In this document: one piece after another, positions 35,263 through 47,213 of the stretch
Numbering within the stretch: the first letter of the stretch is position 1
How the letters are laid out: each line of letters starts with the position of its first letter
NCBI RefSeq assembly: GCF_011075055.1
Contig: NC_058138.1
Coordinates: 6,902,001 to 6,966,000, forward strand
Direction: 5' to 3'
Length of the DNA: 64,000 nt
Source: Mangifera indica
Lineage: Eukaryota > Streptophyta > Magnoliopsida > Sapindales > Anacardiaceae
The notes under the pieces: model-generated
Seen by the model: only the letters and a program-made list of their open reading frames with translations
Database searches by the model: none
Told to the model about the DNA's origin: nothing
Made by a program: the position numbers and the translations under genes

Positions 35263-35492
35263 CACACAAACACGCACACACACATAAAAAGACACATTGA
35301 ACACAAACTTCATTAAACTTCAATGAACACACAAACACACACACACAAATGCATACACATAAAAACACACAAACACATACACACACAAAAAACACACATA
35401 TGCATGCACACAAATGCATGCACGCTCACACAAACACATTGAACACACAAAGCACACACGCACGCATGCACACACGTGTACACATATATAAA
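35263..35492. repeat. CA-rich microsatellite tract
   Basis: About 230 bp of (CA)n broken by A, T and G (ACACACAAACACGCACAC..). The open frames on both strands here (35313-35549, 35349-35579) are products of the repeat, apart from the first ~15 residues of the minus frame, which belong to integrase. The tract abuts the broken end of that integrase reading at about 35510. Confidence 0.92.
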
Positions 35493-35504
35493 ATGTATCG
35501 AGAT

Positions 35505-36990
35505 AGTTGTTTGATAACTATTATTATATGCAAACTCCATGAGTGGCAACGCATCAATCCAACTTGCTCTTTAATCTAGACAATAAGCTCTCAACATGTC
35601 CTCGATCACCTAATTCATCCTCTCAATTTGTCTATCAGTCTAAGAATGATAAATTATACTAAATGTTAACATTGTACCCATAAACCATTGCAAACTCTAC
35701 TAGAATGCAAAAACAAATCTCATGTCTTTATTTAACACAATTGTCTTAAGTACACCATAGAGTCTGACAATTTCCTTGACATAAATTTGACCTAATTTAT
35801 TAGTGCTAGTGATATGTTTAACCAGAATAAAATATGCCAACTTGATCAATTTGTCCACAATAACCCATAAGCATTTAATCTACCTCTAACCCTTGGTAAT
35901 CCAACAACGAAATCCATAGAAATGTGCTCCTATTTCCACTCAAGAATACTCAACAGCTGTAACAAACTCAATGGTCTCTAATGTTTGACTTTAACCTATT
36001 AACATAGCAAACACTTGGTAACAAAATTAACCACCTCATTTTTTAAACCAAACCACCAAAATGACTTTCTCAAGTTGTGATACACCTTTACACTCCTAAG
36101 ATGGGTAGTGTAAAGCAAAATATGAGCCTCTATAAAGATCTTAGTCCTTAAATTATCAATACCAGAAACATAGATCTGACCTTGAAACCTTAACACATTT
36201 TCAACAATACTAAACTCTGACTCGATACCCTCGATAACTTTCTACCTTATCTGGTTACACCACCCATCTACCAATTGAGCCACATGGATTTCCTTTAACA
36301 AGGTAGTCTAAATCCTTAACCATTAATCTAATAACCAACTCTATTTGATTTCTCACCAACTCTTGTTGCATCTCTTGGCAAGTTGTAATATGAAACAACA
36401 ACACTTTTCCCCTCAAGGCATTAATTACAACGTTAGATTTTCTCAGATGGTATCTAATATCACAATCATAATTTTTCACCAATTCTAATAGTATCCTTTG
36501 TCTCATATTTAGTTCTGTTTAGGTGAAGAAATATTTCAAACTTTTTATAATGTGTGTGAATGCTACACTTAACTCCATACAAATAATGTTGTCAAATTTT
36601 CAATGCAAACACAACCGCGACTAACTCAAATCATGTGTGGGATACTGAAGCTCATAATCCTTGAGCTATTGAAAGGCATACATAATCATTTTCCCTCTCT
36701 ATATCAATATAGTTCCCAAACCTTGGTAAAAAGCATTTGTATACAAGTCAGATTCCTCACCCTCAATCAACAAGGCCAAAACCAGTGTCAAAGTCAATCT
36801 TCTCTTCAATTCTTGCAAACTCAACTCATAAGCATCAGATCATTTGAAGGAAATATTGTTTCGAGTCAACTCAATCAACAGTCACTTTATGCAATGTCTT
36901 ATGCTAAGCCGTTTGCTTTTTTATTGTCCTGTTACTTCAAAAACCTACCAACAAAACCACAAAATGAGCACAGTGAGTGAAACTCACATA
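35505..36990 (-). pseudogene. Ty3/gypsy pol fragment A (RT end, RNase H, integrase)
   Basis: Minus-strand order: RT/RNase H remnants at 36990-36510, the RNase H end in 36255-36506, the integrase HHCC zinc domain in 35999-36196 (HILLYTTHLRSVKVYHNLRK, then FVTKCLLC), the core, and finally MPLMEFAYNNSYQTTISI at 35549-35496, where it stops at the CA-rich tract. Related to, but not the same copy as, the element at 4176-13584. Confidence 0.8.
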
Positions 36991-36999
36991 GTAAGTAGG

Positions 37000-38910
37000 T
37001 GACCTCTCGACACCTATTTATTGAATGTGTTCCATTTTCAATCATGTTGTGGTATTTTAGATTTTCCACCAATATCCCAAATATTCATTTGAATATTTCA
37101 ACACCTAGTACTCAATCTCCAATTATTACACCATCACAGATGACTAATGTCAAATGATATATATCGACATCCTAGATGCCTAATAAAAGCATGTGACATA
37201 TCAAATGTCAAATATAAAATGCACCTAGTACACTCGTCGGTCGAGCTTTAGGCATCATGGTCACATAGACTAGTCTTGATGCTTTCATAGCCATACTACA
37301 CATAACTTAGTAGCAAAATCACACAACACACAGCTCAACGATGACCACACTGTACATAGCTCGATAGTGAGAATAAAAAAATGATCGTTTTCAATTTTTA
37401 ACTCAAAATCACTCTGGTCTAAGTCCATATCGTCATCCACATAGTCGAGTCTCCTAAGTTCACATTCGACTAATATTGTCTTTGTTAGGGCCATAACATT
37501 CACATTTATCTCCGTTAAGGTCTTAACATTCACATTTGTCTTCGTTAAGGCCTTATATGTTCTCATTTCCCCTATTCATTGCTCATAGGGGTAAAATAGT
37601 TAATTCCATAATCATATATAACCATTGTTATACCCTTGCACCTATATTCTTAAAATACCCAATTATACACAGTCATGCATACTTTATACACAAGGGTGTA
37701 TTTGTTCCACATACATGACCATGCAACTTACATACAAAAACATGCAACTTAAGGCAAGACGCATAGTTGTATGTCTCATACCATAAAAACGTGTACATGA
37801 TCCTAAAATTAACACACTCATGGACTTCTCCTAACATGGGAACTATTCATCCCCATATGTACACCAATGTGTTTGACTACTAACAAAGGCGTGTAGCCTA
37901 TTTTCTACAGAGTTATGTTTTTGCCTGAAACACAATATTTGACCATCAAACTCAATTCCAAGCAATCAAAACAACTTCCAAAAATATGAAATTCACACTT
38001 GTCACATTTGGTAACATACCTCATATCTTTCTACATATCTTCAACATCCAAAATCATCTTTAAACCTTACTATCATAGCAATATATGCCTAGAAATCCAA
38101 CCTTACATGTTATGAAACCTTTAAGGTTGATTAACATTATCTTCCTTTCTATTGAGTAATTTGGGTTAAATCATACATCATACATTATGAAGGGGTATCT
38201 CTAAAACTAATCAAGTTACAATATAACAAGAATCTCATGAATAATATCAATGGAGGTCATGCATAGCATATACATATATCATAACTTTATTACTCAATTC
38301 ACCAAATCAACAATTTGTATTACTAAAACAAAGTCCATACAAGCATTTTCTCATCATACTTCATAGATAAATCTAGTAAAGAACGATAAAAAACAACACT
38401 ACTTACCTCTCCTTGGACGTTCAAGCAATCTCACATGGCAAAAACTGATTTTTAACGCTTCTTTTGTGTCTTCTAGACTCAAAGACTCCAAACTCTTTGA
38501 ATATTTGTGAATGTGGTAGTAATATCAGCTAAAATGTGTATAGACCTTTTTTATTTTTTAACGAAAATCCACAATATACAACCTTGTACGCCATACACAA
38601 GAGTGTGCAAGTCGTTATCTATTAATGATAGTTTCCCAAATCATTGTCAAACTAATCCTTATCCAAATTAAAATGCATTAACCACACACGAGCATATACC
38701 TTAACATACACAAGCGTGTGTGTCTATCAAACTTATCCATTTTTCATACACTTAACAAAAAATAGCATTATGCCCTTACCAACACTTACACAGACATGTA
38801 GCCTTCCCACATAGTTGTGCAACTCTAAAGTCACATATACACAATAAATTTAACACAATTTAAGAGAAAAAAAGATGAAAATACCTTTAGATGTACTTGT
38901 AGGTGTTACA
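37000..38910 (-). mobile_element. LTR region of a degenerate gypsy element
   Basis: Ends at 38910 with GTACTTGTAGGTGTTACA, comparable to the ATGTACTTGAGGGTATTACA end of the other gypsy LTRs. It is followed on the minus strand's 5' side by a polypurine tract and integrase tail. It carries a 30-bp tandem repeat at 37484-37573. The left limit is not defined; no second LTR was found. The frames at 37285-37566 and 37536-37718 are not genes. Confidence 0.55.
37484..37573. repeat. 30-bp tandem repeat, about three units
   Basis: GTTAGGGCCATAACATTCAC.., GTTAAGGTCTTAACATTCAC.., GTTAAGGCCTTATATGTTCTC.. begin at 37484, 37514 and 37544. Within the LTR-like region. Confidence 0.85.
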
Positions 38911-39900
38911 TTTCTCCCCATTAAAAAAAAAATTGTCCTTGAAATTCACTCGAACAGTATGGGAACCTTTGTCTTATATCTTGCTTCATCTCTCTAGTAG
39001 CTTTCTTAATCTGATGATTCCTCTAAAGAACCTTTTCTAGTGAAATATGCTTGTTTATAAGCTTATTAACCTGTTTATCAAAAATCTGAATCGGACACTC
39101 CTCAGAAACCAAATTAGCCTCAAGCTCAACTTCCTTAACTCTCAACACGAGTTAGGTCACTGATATACTTATGCAACAACACTATATGGAACACCTGATG
39201 AATGCAATCCATATTTACTAACAATGTAAGCCAGTAGGCAACCTTACCTACATGCTTCAGAATCTTTAAAGGGCCCATGAACTTCAAAGCTAATTTATCT
39301 TTTCGACCAAACATCATCACATGTCAGGAGGGGGTAACTCTCACAAAGACCTTATCACCCACATCATACTCAAAGTCTCACCTCTTCTATTCTGCATAAC
39401 TATTTTGGCAATCGTAGCCCTATGTCATTCCCTCCCTAGTTAACCTCACATCCTCAATCATTTTTTGGGTTATTTTTTGTCCTAAAGCCTGTGTCATAAC
39501 ATCTATCTCTCTAATATCATCTCATTGAAGAGATGATCTACATTTTCTCTCATAAAGTGTCTCATACGGAGCTATTTGGATGGTCTCTAATAACTATTAT
39601 TATATACAAACTTTATAAGAGGTAACACATCAATCCAACTCGCTTTTTAATCCATACAACATGCCTTCAACATGTTTTTGATCACTTGATTCACCATTTT
39701 AATTTGCCCATCAATTTGAAGATGATAAACAATATTGAATGTCTACTCAAAGACCTCTCTAAACTCTATCAAAAAGTTGAAACAAACCTTGTGCCTTTGT
39801 TTGCACAATAATCTTGGGCAACTATAGAGCCTCACAATCTTTTGGACATACACTTGACCCTATTGAGTCATACTTGTACTATCATGTAAATTTCATTCTT
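38911..39900 (-). pseudogene. Ty3/gypsy fragment B: integrase core to polypurine tract
   Basis: Minus-strand order: integrase core remnants (LPLIKFVYNNSY near 39600), integrase C-terminal part in 39135-39320 (KDKLALKFMGPLKILKHVGK, VAYWL, HQVFHIVLLHKYI), a decayed chromodomain region to about 38945, then the purine tract AATGGGGAGAAA next to the LTR end at 38910. It overlaps fragment A in content (both contain the F-Y-N-N-S-Y motif), so two copies are present. Confidence 0.8.
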
Positions 39901-40639
39901 TTAATGATTTTGTTTTAATTTCAACTCAAAAAATTAGGGAGCGTATGGTAGTATAAATCAATTATTACGTTTTGTTCTTAAATTGTCTAATTCTTAAAAC
40001 TAAGTCAATCATTCAACTATTATTAAGTTTGGTTGTTAAGTTCACAATTGCTTACAATTATTAGAGATCTTCAAAGTCCTTAAGTTCTATTGTTCACAAT
40101 TAAAGAGTTAAAAGTTGCATGGTTCTAAGTTTATGGTTATACATTACTCTAAATTTCATGATGATAAGTGCTTAAATTTACAATGTTTTTTTGTTCTTAA
40201 ATCCATGCTTGTTTTCAATTCTTAAATTCACATTCATTTTTAGGTTTATTTATGCTTAAGTTCTTAAGTATAAAATATTTAAGTTTGTTAAAAGTTCTTT
40301 AGTTAATTAAATTCGCGTATATTTGTTGCTATTTTAAGTTCAATAGATTTCTCATATGTTCATTGTTGTATAATGTAAAAAATAAAGTTTGCAATCAAGA
40401 CAAATACTTAAATTCATATATATTTATAAAGCGATCAAGAAAAGTACATAAATTCATATCTATTTATAAAGAAGGAAATGGTTCATCACCAAAAAAAAAA
40501 AAAAAATTGTAAAGTTTAAAAACCAAAAAGAAAGAAGACAACAAGAAGCAACTACAAAAGAGGTCCTTAATTATATGAGTTTGGTTATAGAGTAAAAATA
40601 GGGACCTCCTGGGGAGAAGCTCATTAGGCCTCCTCGATT
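39901..40639. other. AT-rich intergenic
   Basis: Repeated short phrases of the type TTCTTAAATTCAC; an A-run at 40491-40506. No gene recognised. Confidence 0.45.
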
Positions 40640-42260
40640 TCATGTAATAGCTTCCATTCCTCAGTGTGCTCATTAAAGCTTTCGCCAAGGAAAGATTAGT
40701 TGTGGTTGGGATATTGAAGCCAAATTGCATCAAATACATCAAAAAGCATATCTTTGGCTCTATTCTCGACCATGGCTTTCATCGCAATAAGCTTTCCTTC
40801 AAGCTCGGTTTTCTCCAATAGTGTCTTCTCGAGTTGGGCCTCAAATTGATGTGCTAGCTCCTTTTCATTATTAGCCCGTTTCTTCTCTAAGGCGACAAGC
40901 TTGCTAGTTTCCATTAGCTCAGACTGCAGTTTGCCAATCTCAATATCTCTTTGTTGCAAAATCTTCTCTTTAGCGGCTAGCTCTAATTGTAAAGCCTCAA
41001 TTTCAACTTTATGACTTTGTTCTATAGCCGCAAGCCTCTCCTTAGTATCCTCCAACTCTTCTTTGAGTAGGTTGCATGCTTGTTTGTTATTGTTGTTGTC
41101 CAAAAGGCCAAGGTAATATTCATTGTAAAGGAATGGAAGGATGCTCAAAAGCTGTAAATAGAAAATCGGTGGTTACTTACCAGCATGGAAAAATTTTAAG
41201 TAAATAAATAATGAAGGGAAGGTAATTTACTTGGGTGTTATGCTCGATGAACTTCTTAAGCTTCATAGGCATAGCCAACTCCCAGAACCATGGCCATACC
41301 TTGTCAGACAAGTTTTCCCTTACCATAGAAGTCATTAGGGTCACATCAAATGGCATCTTAGAGGTTTGGTTAGCATCTTGAGACCAAGACTTCGAGGACG
41401 AAAACACACATACCCTCTTCTTAGAACAGGTAACTTGTATAAAGTTACAATCAACAACTTTGAAGTAAGGGTCTACAAGGTGTAACCTCTTTTCTCTTGG
41501 CTCCACTGTCTTTTTCCCTTTATCCGAGCTAGGATAAGGCACACATTTCTCCCTTACTCAATATTGATTTAGTGTAAAAGAATCGAAAGTGGTGTTAGTC
41601 AAAGAAATAGCTCCTTTAAGGTGTGATTTAGATCGCAATCTCCTCAATCTTGCATTTCTCTTTAATTGAATGAGACGAGGAACTGGTAATCTCAAATCTG
41701 TGAAAAAAAGCACAGTTAATATCTTTTTCTATAAGAAAAGTTATACCAAATGAATAGTGGATGAAAATCTACCTAATGTGGAGGGTTTTAGTTGTGGTTT
41801 TCTAGATGGGCGAGGAAGCGACATGGCCTGAGGGACAAGGTTATGCAATTGAAGCTTTGTGGTTGCTAATAGCTCCCTTGTGTCTTGGATATTACATGGT
41901 AATTCACATAAACTTTGTATTTGATCTTTACGTGTCACATCCAAAGTTGGTTTAAGATGATTAACTGCAAAAATAGTGAACAAAATTAGAGTCAAATGCA
42001 AAATAAAGAATAAATAAGAATCAATTAGATTTTCCTCCAAAACCTACAAACTACTATAAACTTCCCATTATGCATATACATGATGAAGTACTTGCTCCTC
42101 TAATCACTAATATTGTCTCTCATATAAGTGATTCCCAATAAGTCTTAGTTTGTCCGCTTGGATAAGAAAAAGCAACCCTTCTTCAAGACATGCTCCTTCA
42201 ATAGGTAAACAAACAAGCTAACCTGGCCCTTTCTCCTTGTTTACCACGTACATATTAAGG
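40640..42260 (-). pseudogene. Decayed coiled-coil gene, putative gypsy-type-transposon-domain family
   Basis: Several minus-strand exons can be linked. At 42240-42050, LFVYLLKEHVLKKGCFFLSK and RSKYFIMYMHNGKFI carry stops; at 42040-41780, LKPTLDVTRKDQIQSLCE. At 41542-41232, MPFDVTLMTSMVRENLSDKV ends FIEHNTQ at a donor (CAA|GTAAAT). An ~80-bp intron follows and the acceptor TTTACAG at 41152 opens into LLSILPFLYNEYY and a long coiled coil (41100-40750, Glu/Lys/Leu heptads), ending with a short globular tail past a stop. An N-terminal block, a linker and a C-terminal coiled coil with an FLGE-like tail fit the plant putative gypsy-type transposon domain proteins, from memory. Function unknown; not intact. 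Confidence 0.5.
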
Positions 42261-42430
42261 ATGCAACAATATGCGTTTGGTGATGATTAAAACAAAACTA
42301 CTACAAAATAATTAAGCATTGCTCACACAAATAAGTGAAAGGGGAATGTTATCTTGCACTGCATGATAGCATTTAAGATCGCATCCCACCCTAGAGGAAG
42401 GGCTTGGTGCATGTAGTCTCGTGCTTCCTA

Positions 42431-42492
42431 CAACTCGATGGAGACACCATAACAGTTCTTTCAACTCGATGGAGACACCATAATAGTTCTTT
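42431..42492. repeat. 31-bp tandem duplication
   Basis: CAACTCGATGGAGACACCAT begins at 42431 and again at 42462, near-identical over 31 bp. Confidence 0.92.
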
Positions 42493-42846
42493 CAACTCAA
42501 TAAATTTGCATTTTAATGAAGGCTCGCTTCAAGTTGTCCTCAATATCCATAACATCCTCATCGCTTAAGTGAGATAATAACAAAGGTTCATTTCTCTCCG
42601 TCTGTTGGGCTAGGCCTTAGTCACTACTTCAACTGTCTAGTTTGGTTAATCAATAGTCTAACCAAAGAAGAGGAGGCCTCTAAGCTTGTCTTTGACGAGG
42701 AGGCCTTAAAGCGAGTTCAGAAGAGTTAGACTTCAACACTAATTGAGCTTTTAAACAACATTTGAAAACATGAACAAAGACAACTGTTAGTTCTACCTAT
42801 GAGTTCAACCAATGACTACTTATGAGTTCAACTGATGACTACTTTC

Positions 42847-43198
42847 TAAGGTTGGATTCGAATTAAGCTCAAGCTTTTACGCTCATCAAACTCCCCTCAA
42901 AGTTGTTCAAGTTTAACTCGTTTAATAAGAGTCAAGTCAAACTTCAAGCTTAATTCAGTACTATAGTCAAGCCAAAAAAATGAATAAAATAACATGGTGT
43001 ATTAGTTAAAATAATGTCATTTTAGTCAATTCAAATCAATTTTTTTTTCAAGCTTTCGAGTTTGACTAACTAAACACCCTTCAAGCCCAAGCTTGACAAT
43101 ATTAAACTTTCAAAATTGTGTTCAAATTCGTTTGACTCAAACTCATTTTAAACTCGTTCGAATCAAGCTTGAACAAATTTGGCTCAAATCCAACCTTA
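42847..43198. mobile_element. hAT-type MITE
   Basis: 352 bp; ends TAAGGTTGGATTCGAATTAA and ..TTGGCTCAAATCCAACCTTA (inverted). Flanks CTACTTTC / CTACCTAC agree at six of eight bases, a plausible decayed 8-bp duplication. AAGCTC/GAGCTT-rich arms, no coding capacity. Same family as the elements at 53398 and 22298. Confidence 0.75.
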
Positions 43199-43619
43199 CT
43201 ACCTACGAGTCCATACAAAAGCAACAAGTTTTACCAATGGGTTTCACTCATACCTGACTTAAGCCCAAAAACTCAACCAAAACCATATAGCATGTTCCTA
43301 CCCTGAAACACCATGGTCAAACCTTAGAATCTACCAAAAAAGCACACTAAAAGACGAAGTAAAGAACATAATACAAGACAAGAAGCCAAGAGGATTTTAC
43401 CATTTATGTAAAAGGTGCAGAGAATGCTTTGATCATTGTTGGTCAAAAATAGGAAAAGCTTAATAGTTTGTGTGGGCACTAAAATACAAGACACAATGGT
43501 TCTTAAAAGTTTGAAGAATTTTGTAAACTTGGTTCAATGAGAATTCTAAGTTTTCAAAGAATTTGAAAGCTTAATGCAATTGCTAGGGTGAAGAAACTAG
43601 TAGACAACCCTTCAAGGGG

Positions 43620-43630
43620 TATTTATAAAG
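43620..43630 (-). promoter_or_regulatory. Possible TATA box
   Basis: The minus strand reads CTTTATAAATACCCC, a good plant TATA box, about 1.4 kb upstream of the first recognisable exon of the decayed coiled-coil gene. The link to that gene is inferred only from strand and position. Confidence 0.3.
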
Positions 43631-43639
43631 GATATGTGT

Positions 43640-46132
43640 ACAATAAGAATCAATCCTAATCATTCCAATAAAGTTGGTGACAAGTGTTGGCTATCTAGTA
43701 AAGTACCTGAACCAACACCAAATAAGGAATTATAACGATTTGAATCACTTTAATAGTATAGAACATTCTCACACTACACATTAAGTGCAAAATGGAAATG
43801 TCGCTTTCTCAACATGTTGCAAGCAAGGATCCTGATCATCTATGTATTGTTCACCTATACAGAAAAAAACAGTTTTAAAGTCCTACTCGCTTTATAAAAA
43901 CTAAAGGCAAGTGTTGTACAGTCAAACTTACCCTTAGCAAAATGTATGAGAATTGCACTAAAGGAACAACTAGTCATTGTATAGCAAACCACTAGTTATA
44001 CAAAGAACTAGACATATATCTACACACGTCAACCTATAATATAGTTAACAAGCAAAAATTTTGTCTATCTAGGAACAAGTGAAAGGGTAAATCTTAACAA
44101 TTTCATGATTTATTCATATATGATCTCTATATCCTACTTCCACGAGATAGTCATTATCTCCTACCTTAACTGAACAACATGATCAACAACTTTCATTTAA
44201 ATATTCAGATTTAATGTCTTAAGATCTAGGTATATCTTCTTATATAAATTACACTATTATCCCTTCTTGTCCCACAAGTACAAGATTGTACAAAATAAAA
44301 GGATGACCTATTTTGTATCTTATACTAATATTTTGCCAAAACTACTGCAGAAAATCCATAACATAATAATAGAAGTAAACTTCTATGCAACAAATCGAAT
44401 CACTTTATAAAATCCTTTGTTTGTCATAAGTTCTTACATAGAAGCACACCTCCAATTTTGTGTATTTCTCATTTATGGAATTTTCACTATCAACAAAGAT
44501 CATAAACCATCAAATTCAAACTTTGAACTTCTGAATTATAGATTTCATATTACACAAGGAATCATTTAACTATAGATGACAGGCCCATGCTTGCAGCAGC
44601 AGAAAAGCTTTAGAAGTATAGTCAAGATTAGAAAAGCTTAGATTTATTTAAACTCTCAACCAAATAATGTTTTAAGCAACATTGCAGATGCAAAATACAT
44701 TCTTACAGCAGTCTGAAAACTAGTGAGGAAAGGGTAAAATGCACAAATGAAGAAGCTTATACTCATTGGGAGACTAATAATAAACAAAGTTTTTCCACAA
44801 CTGAGAAAGATCCAAGATCTTAAGACCGAAAGGTAAGAAGACCATCTGGGTAACATTTCTGTAGTGGTGATATTGTCAACAACTTTAAATGATAAGAAAG
44901 TTGAACAGAAATTGCACTAATAGTAATATTATATTCCATGTCTGGTGAAGGAAACTTAACAGATATATGTAGCTTCATCTCACAATAAGGTTACCTTAAA
45001 CATGACATTAGATATCAGAAATGGAAAACAAAAAGTCCGACGCAAGAAACAAGCCAAAATATGTAATTAAAAGATTACTAAGACTTTGTCATAGAAGTAC
45101 ACATGCTACTAGCTAATATGAAACAAACTGTCAACAAAACGGAGGAATGAATGATGAAATAAATCAACAAAGCCTTACTCCTAAAGATAGAAAATAATCG
45201 TTCTAATGAGAATCAAACACAAAATCTAATAGGACTTATCTTACACTTCAAGGCAGTAAAAATTAAAAATTCTTTCAAGGCAGACATTGGTGGTAGTCGA
45301 AATCAAACATCCAAATGAGGAATGTGAGGCATGCACATCACACGTCATAATGCAAATAGAATCATTCCAGAATTCAAAACCCAGCATCCCATCATTCATA
45401 ATCTTACATGGTAAAACAGAAAACAATTTTTTTTCTGTGGTAATATTGTTCCAAATTATAAATTCCAGGTTATTGGCCCAAATTGTGTTCAATAAACAAT
45501 AAATTAAACGCATCAAACACCAAGACCATAAACAACAGCAAACACTAATGCTAAACTCAAAACACAGAGAGAAAATGAACATACGAAATACTTGTTTTCT
45601 TTGCACTGAAAGCAGGTATCTATGTCCATATTTGGTGAACTTTAGCTCAATAATCAGGCTCTGCTGATTCTTTCAAGCTTTAGGAATTGTGAAACCAAAA
45701 ACAGATTGCTTTTTGTGAGGCCAATGGCCCTGCTGGATTCAACCCCCAACTTTGTGGGATCAAATAGAAGCCTGAGTTTCTTGCAACTTAACTAAACCCT
45801 TAGTCCCTCAGAGTTTCACACAAACTTCACAAAATATACACCTATATTCCCACCAATTATAAAAAATAAAAAAATAGCAGAGAAAGTACACAGCTAGGTA
45901 CACAATACTGAATTCAACTCTATATTCACCTCACACAATAAAATCAACAATTGAATGTACCTATAAAGAGACATGGAACAAGTGAAGACAAACATTACAT
46001 AAAACAACTAAAACTCCACAATTCTACCTTGTAGCTATCCAGTTTCTATAAATTTCTATTTCAAGCTTACAAAGCAAAGCAAACTAAACCCTCAATCAGA
46101 TTCTATCCAGAGACCTCTACTACAAATTGTGG
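43640..46132. other. Intergenic, including probable 3' UTR of the zinc-finger gene
   Basis: No open frame of substance; the frames at 44656-44856 and 45241-45606 show no recognisable domain. A GTAAGCTTG donor-like site on the minus strand at about 46071 just after the zinc-finger gene's stop hints at a 3' UTR intron, unproven. Confidence 0.35.
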
Positions 46133-46900
46133 CTATCGATTATCATTAACATTATTAACCATTTTTTTAGGAGACACAGAAATAGATACACTTTGTTGTT
46201 GCTTCTTATTAACATATAAAAAGCTAGCATTAATCGAGCCAGAGTGCTGAACAGACCCAGACACATCAAAGTTTTTGTCTTTATAATTATTATTACTCTT
46301 ACTTATCAAAACCCCCACATGCTCCAAGGCCTCTCTGGCTCTCTTCCTCGCCGCAGCAGCCTCTTTGGCCTTCTTCTCCTCCTCAATCCTAGCCACCAGC
46401 ACCGCCTTCTCCATCGATGCCGCTGCAATCCTTGCCGCACAGAGCAGCACAGCAGCCGACTTGGAGTCAATTACATGAGCATTCTTATCATCATCAGACC
46501 GCATGTTGCCCGTTGTATTGGGGTTTGGGTCTGTATTTGTGCTTTTCGCAGGGTGGTTTTTGAAAAAATTGAAATTTTTGGGGTCTGAACATGGAGGGCA
46601 ATGATAGGGAGACGAAAGTGCCAATGGCTTGGCGCAATGTGAGTGGGTAAAGGAGCCGCATTTGGCGCAGGAGAGGCGTTTGGAGGGGTGGGGAGGATTA
46701 GAATCATAGAAAGTGAAGCAAATTGGGCAAAAAGATGAAGGGTGGAGACGAAGAACGCAGGAAGTACAGAGCTTTCGCTGGATGCCACGTAGGCGAACAT
46801 TGTGGATGAAAAGGCCGATATAGGTCCCGCAGTTTCCGCATTCACCTGAGGCGAATATGGTGGTGGGGGGTGCCGGTGCTGGTTGGGGTGTTAGGTTCAT
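46133..46900 (-). CDS. Cys-rich PHD/RING-like zinc-finger protein with C-terminal helix
   Basis: Single-exon 255-residue protein starting ATG AAC CTA ACA CCC. Residues 21-104 hold paired metal ligands: C21/C24, C45/C48, C58/C61, C78/C81, H86/H88/C89 and C101/C104 (CGNC, CTSC, CPIC, CAKC, HSHC, CPPC), the pattern of plant proteins annotated as RING/FYVE/PHD superfamily. Residues about 149-197 form an Ala/Glu/Lys-rich helix, probably coiled coil (ARIEEEKKAKEAAAARKRAR), followed by a Ser/Asn-rich tail. It probably binds chromatin or a protein partner in the nucleus; no E3 activity can be claimed. Expression is likely: the frame is intact, composition is GC-richer than the surroundings, and a promoter lies before it. 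Confidence 0.88.
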   Translation of the reverse strand: MNLTPQPAPAPPTTIFASGECGNCGTYIGLFIHNVRLRGIQRKLCTSCVLRLHPSSFCPICFTFYDSNPPHPSKRLSCAKCGSFTHSHCAKPLALSSPYHCPPCSDPKNFNFFKNHPAKSTNTDPNPNTTGNMRSDDDKNAHVIDSKSAAVLLCAARIAAASMEKAVLVARIEEEKKAKEAAAARKRAREALEHVGVLISKSNNNYKDKNFDVSGSVQHSGSINASFLYVNKKQQQSVSISVSPKKMVNNVNDNR

Positions 46901-47016
46901 TGAGGAGTGTTGGTTTGGGTTTAGGGCTGGGGTTTCGTTTTGTTAGTCAAAGGGTTTACGGGGTGAAATCGATCGGGAGATGAAACGGTTTAGAGAGTGT
47001 GTTTGTTATAGAGTAG

Positions 47017-47030
47017 AAACGACGTCGTTT
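47017..47030. promoter_or_regulatory. ACGT-core palindrome upstream of the zinc-finger gene
   Basis: AAACGACGTCGTTT, a perfect 14-bp palindrome with a GACGTC core (bZIP-type site), lies about 120 bp upstream of the start codon. A longer version, CAAAACGACGTCGTTTTG, sits in the centre of the hAT MITE at 53597-53614, so the site could have come from a lost MITE. Confidence 0.5.
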
Positions 47031-47213
47031 TCCCATGGTAATGAATAATAAATGATGACAAAAACAAAACGTTGAACCTTTTTAAAACTGATTTGAAAAT
47101 ATTAGTGTAGAGTTTGCGCGTGGTGGTTGACGGTGGTGGTCGCGGTCGAATTTTATTTTTTAATTAATATTTTAACAATAGGAGAAACTTTGAATTATAC
47201 ATTGGCCAAATCA

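Noticed and set aside
35313..35579. Cys/Val/His-rich open frames on both strands
   Set aside because: Produced by the CA-rich microsatellite; only the first residues of the minus frame belong to a gypsy integrase.
41152..41180. 29-bp GT-AG intron candidate (GTAAGTAACC..TTTACAG)
   Set aside because: Too short for a plant intron; the upstream donor at about 41231 gives an ~80-bp intron that keeps the reading frame.
46244..46845. Alternative frames overlapping the zinc-finger gene
   Set aside because: The 255-residue frame has the ordered Cys/His ligand pairs; the others show none.
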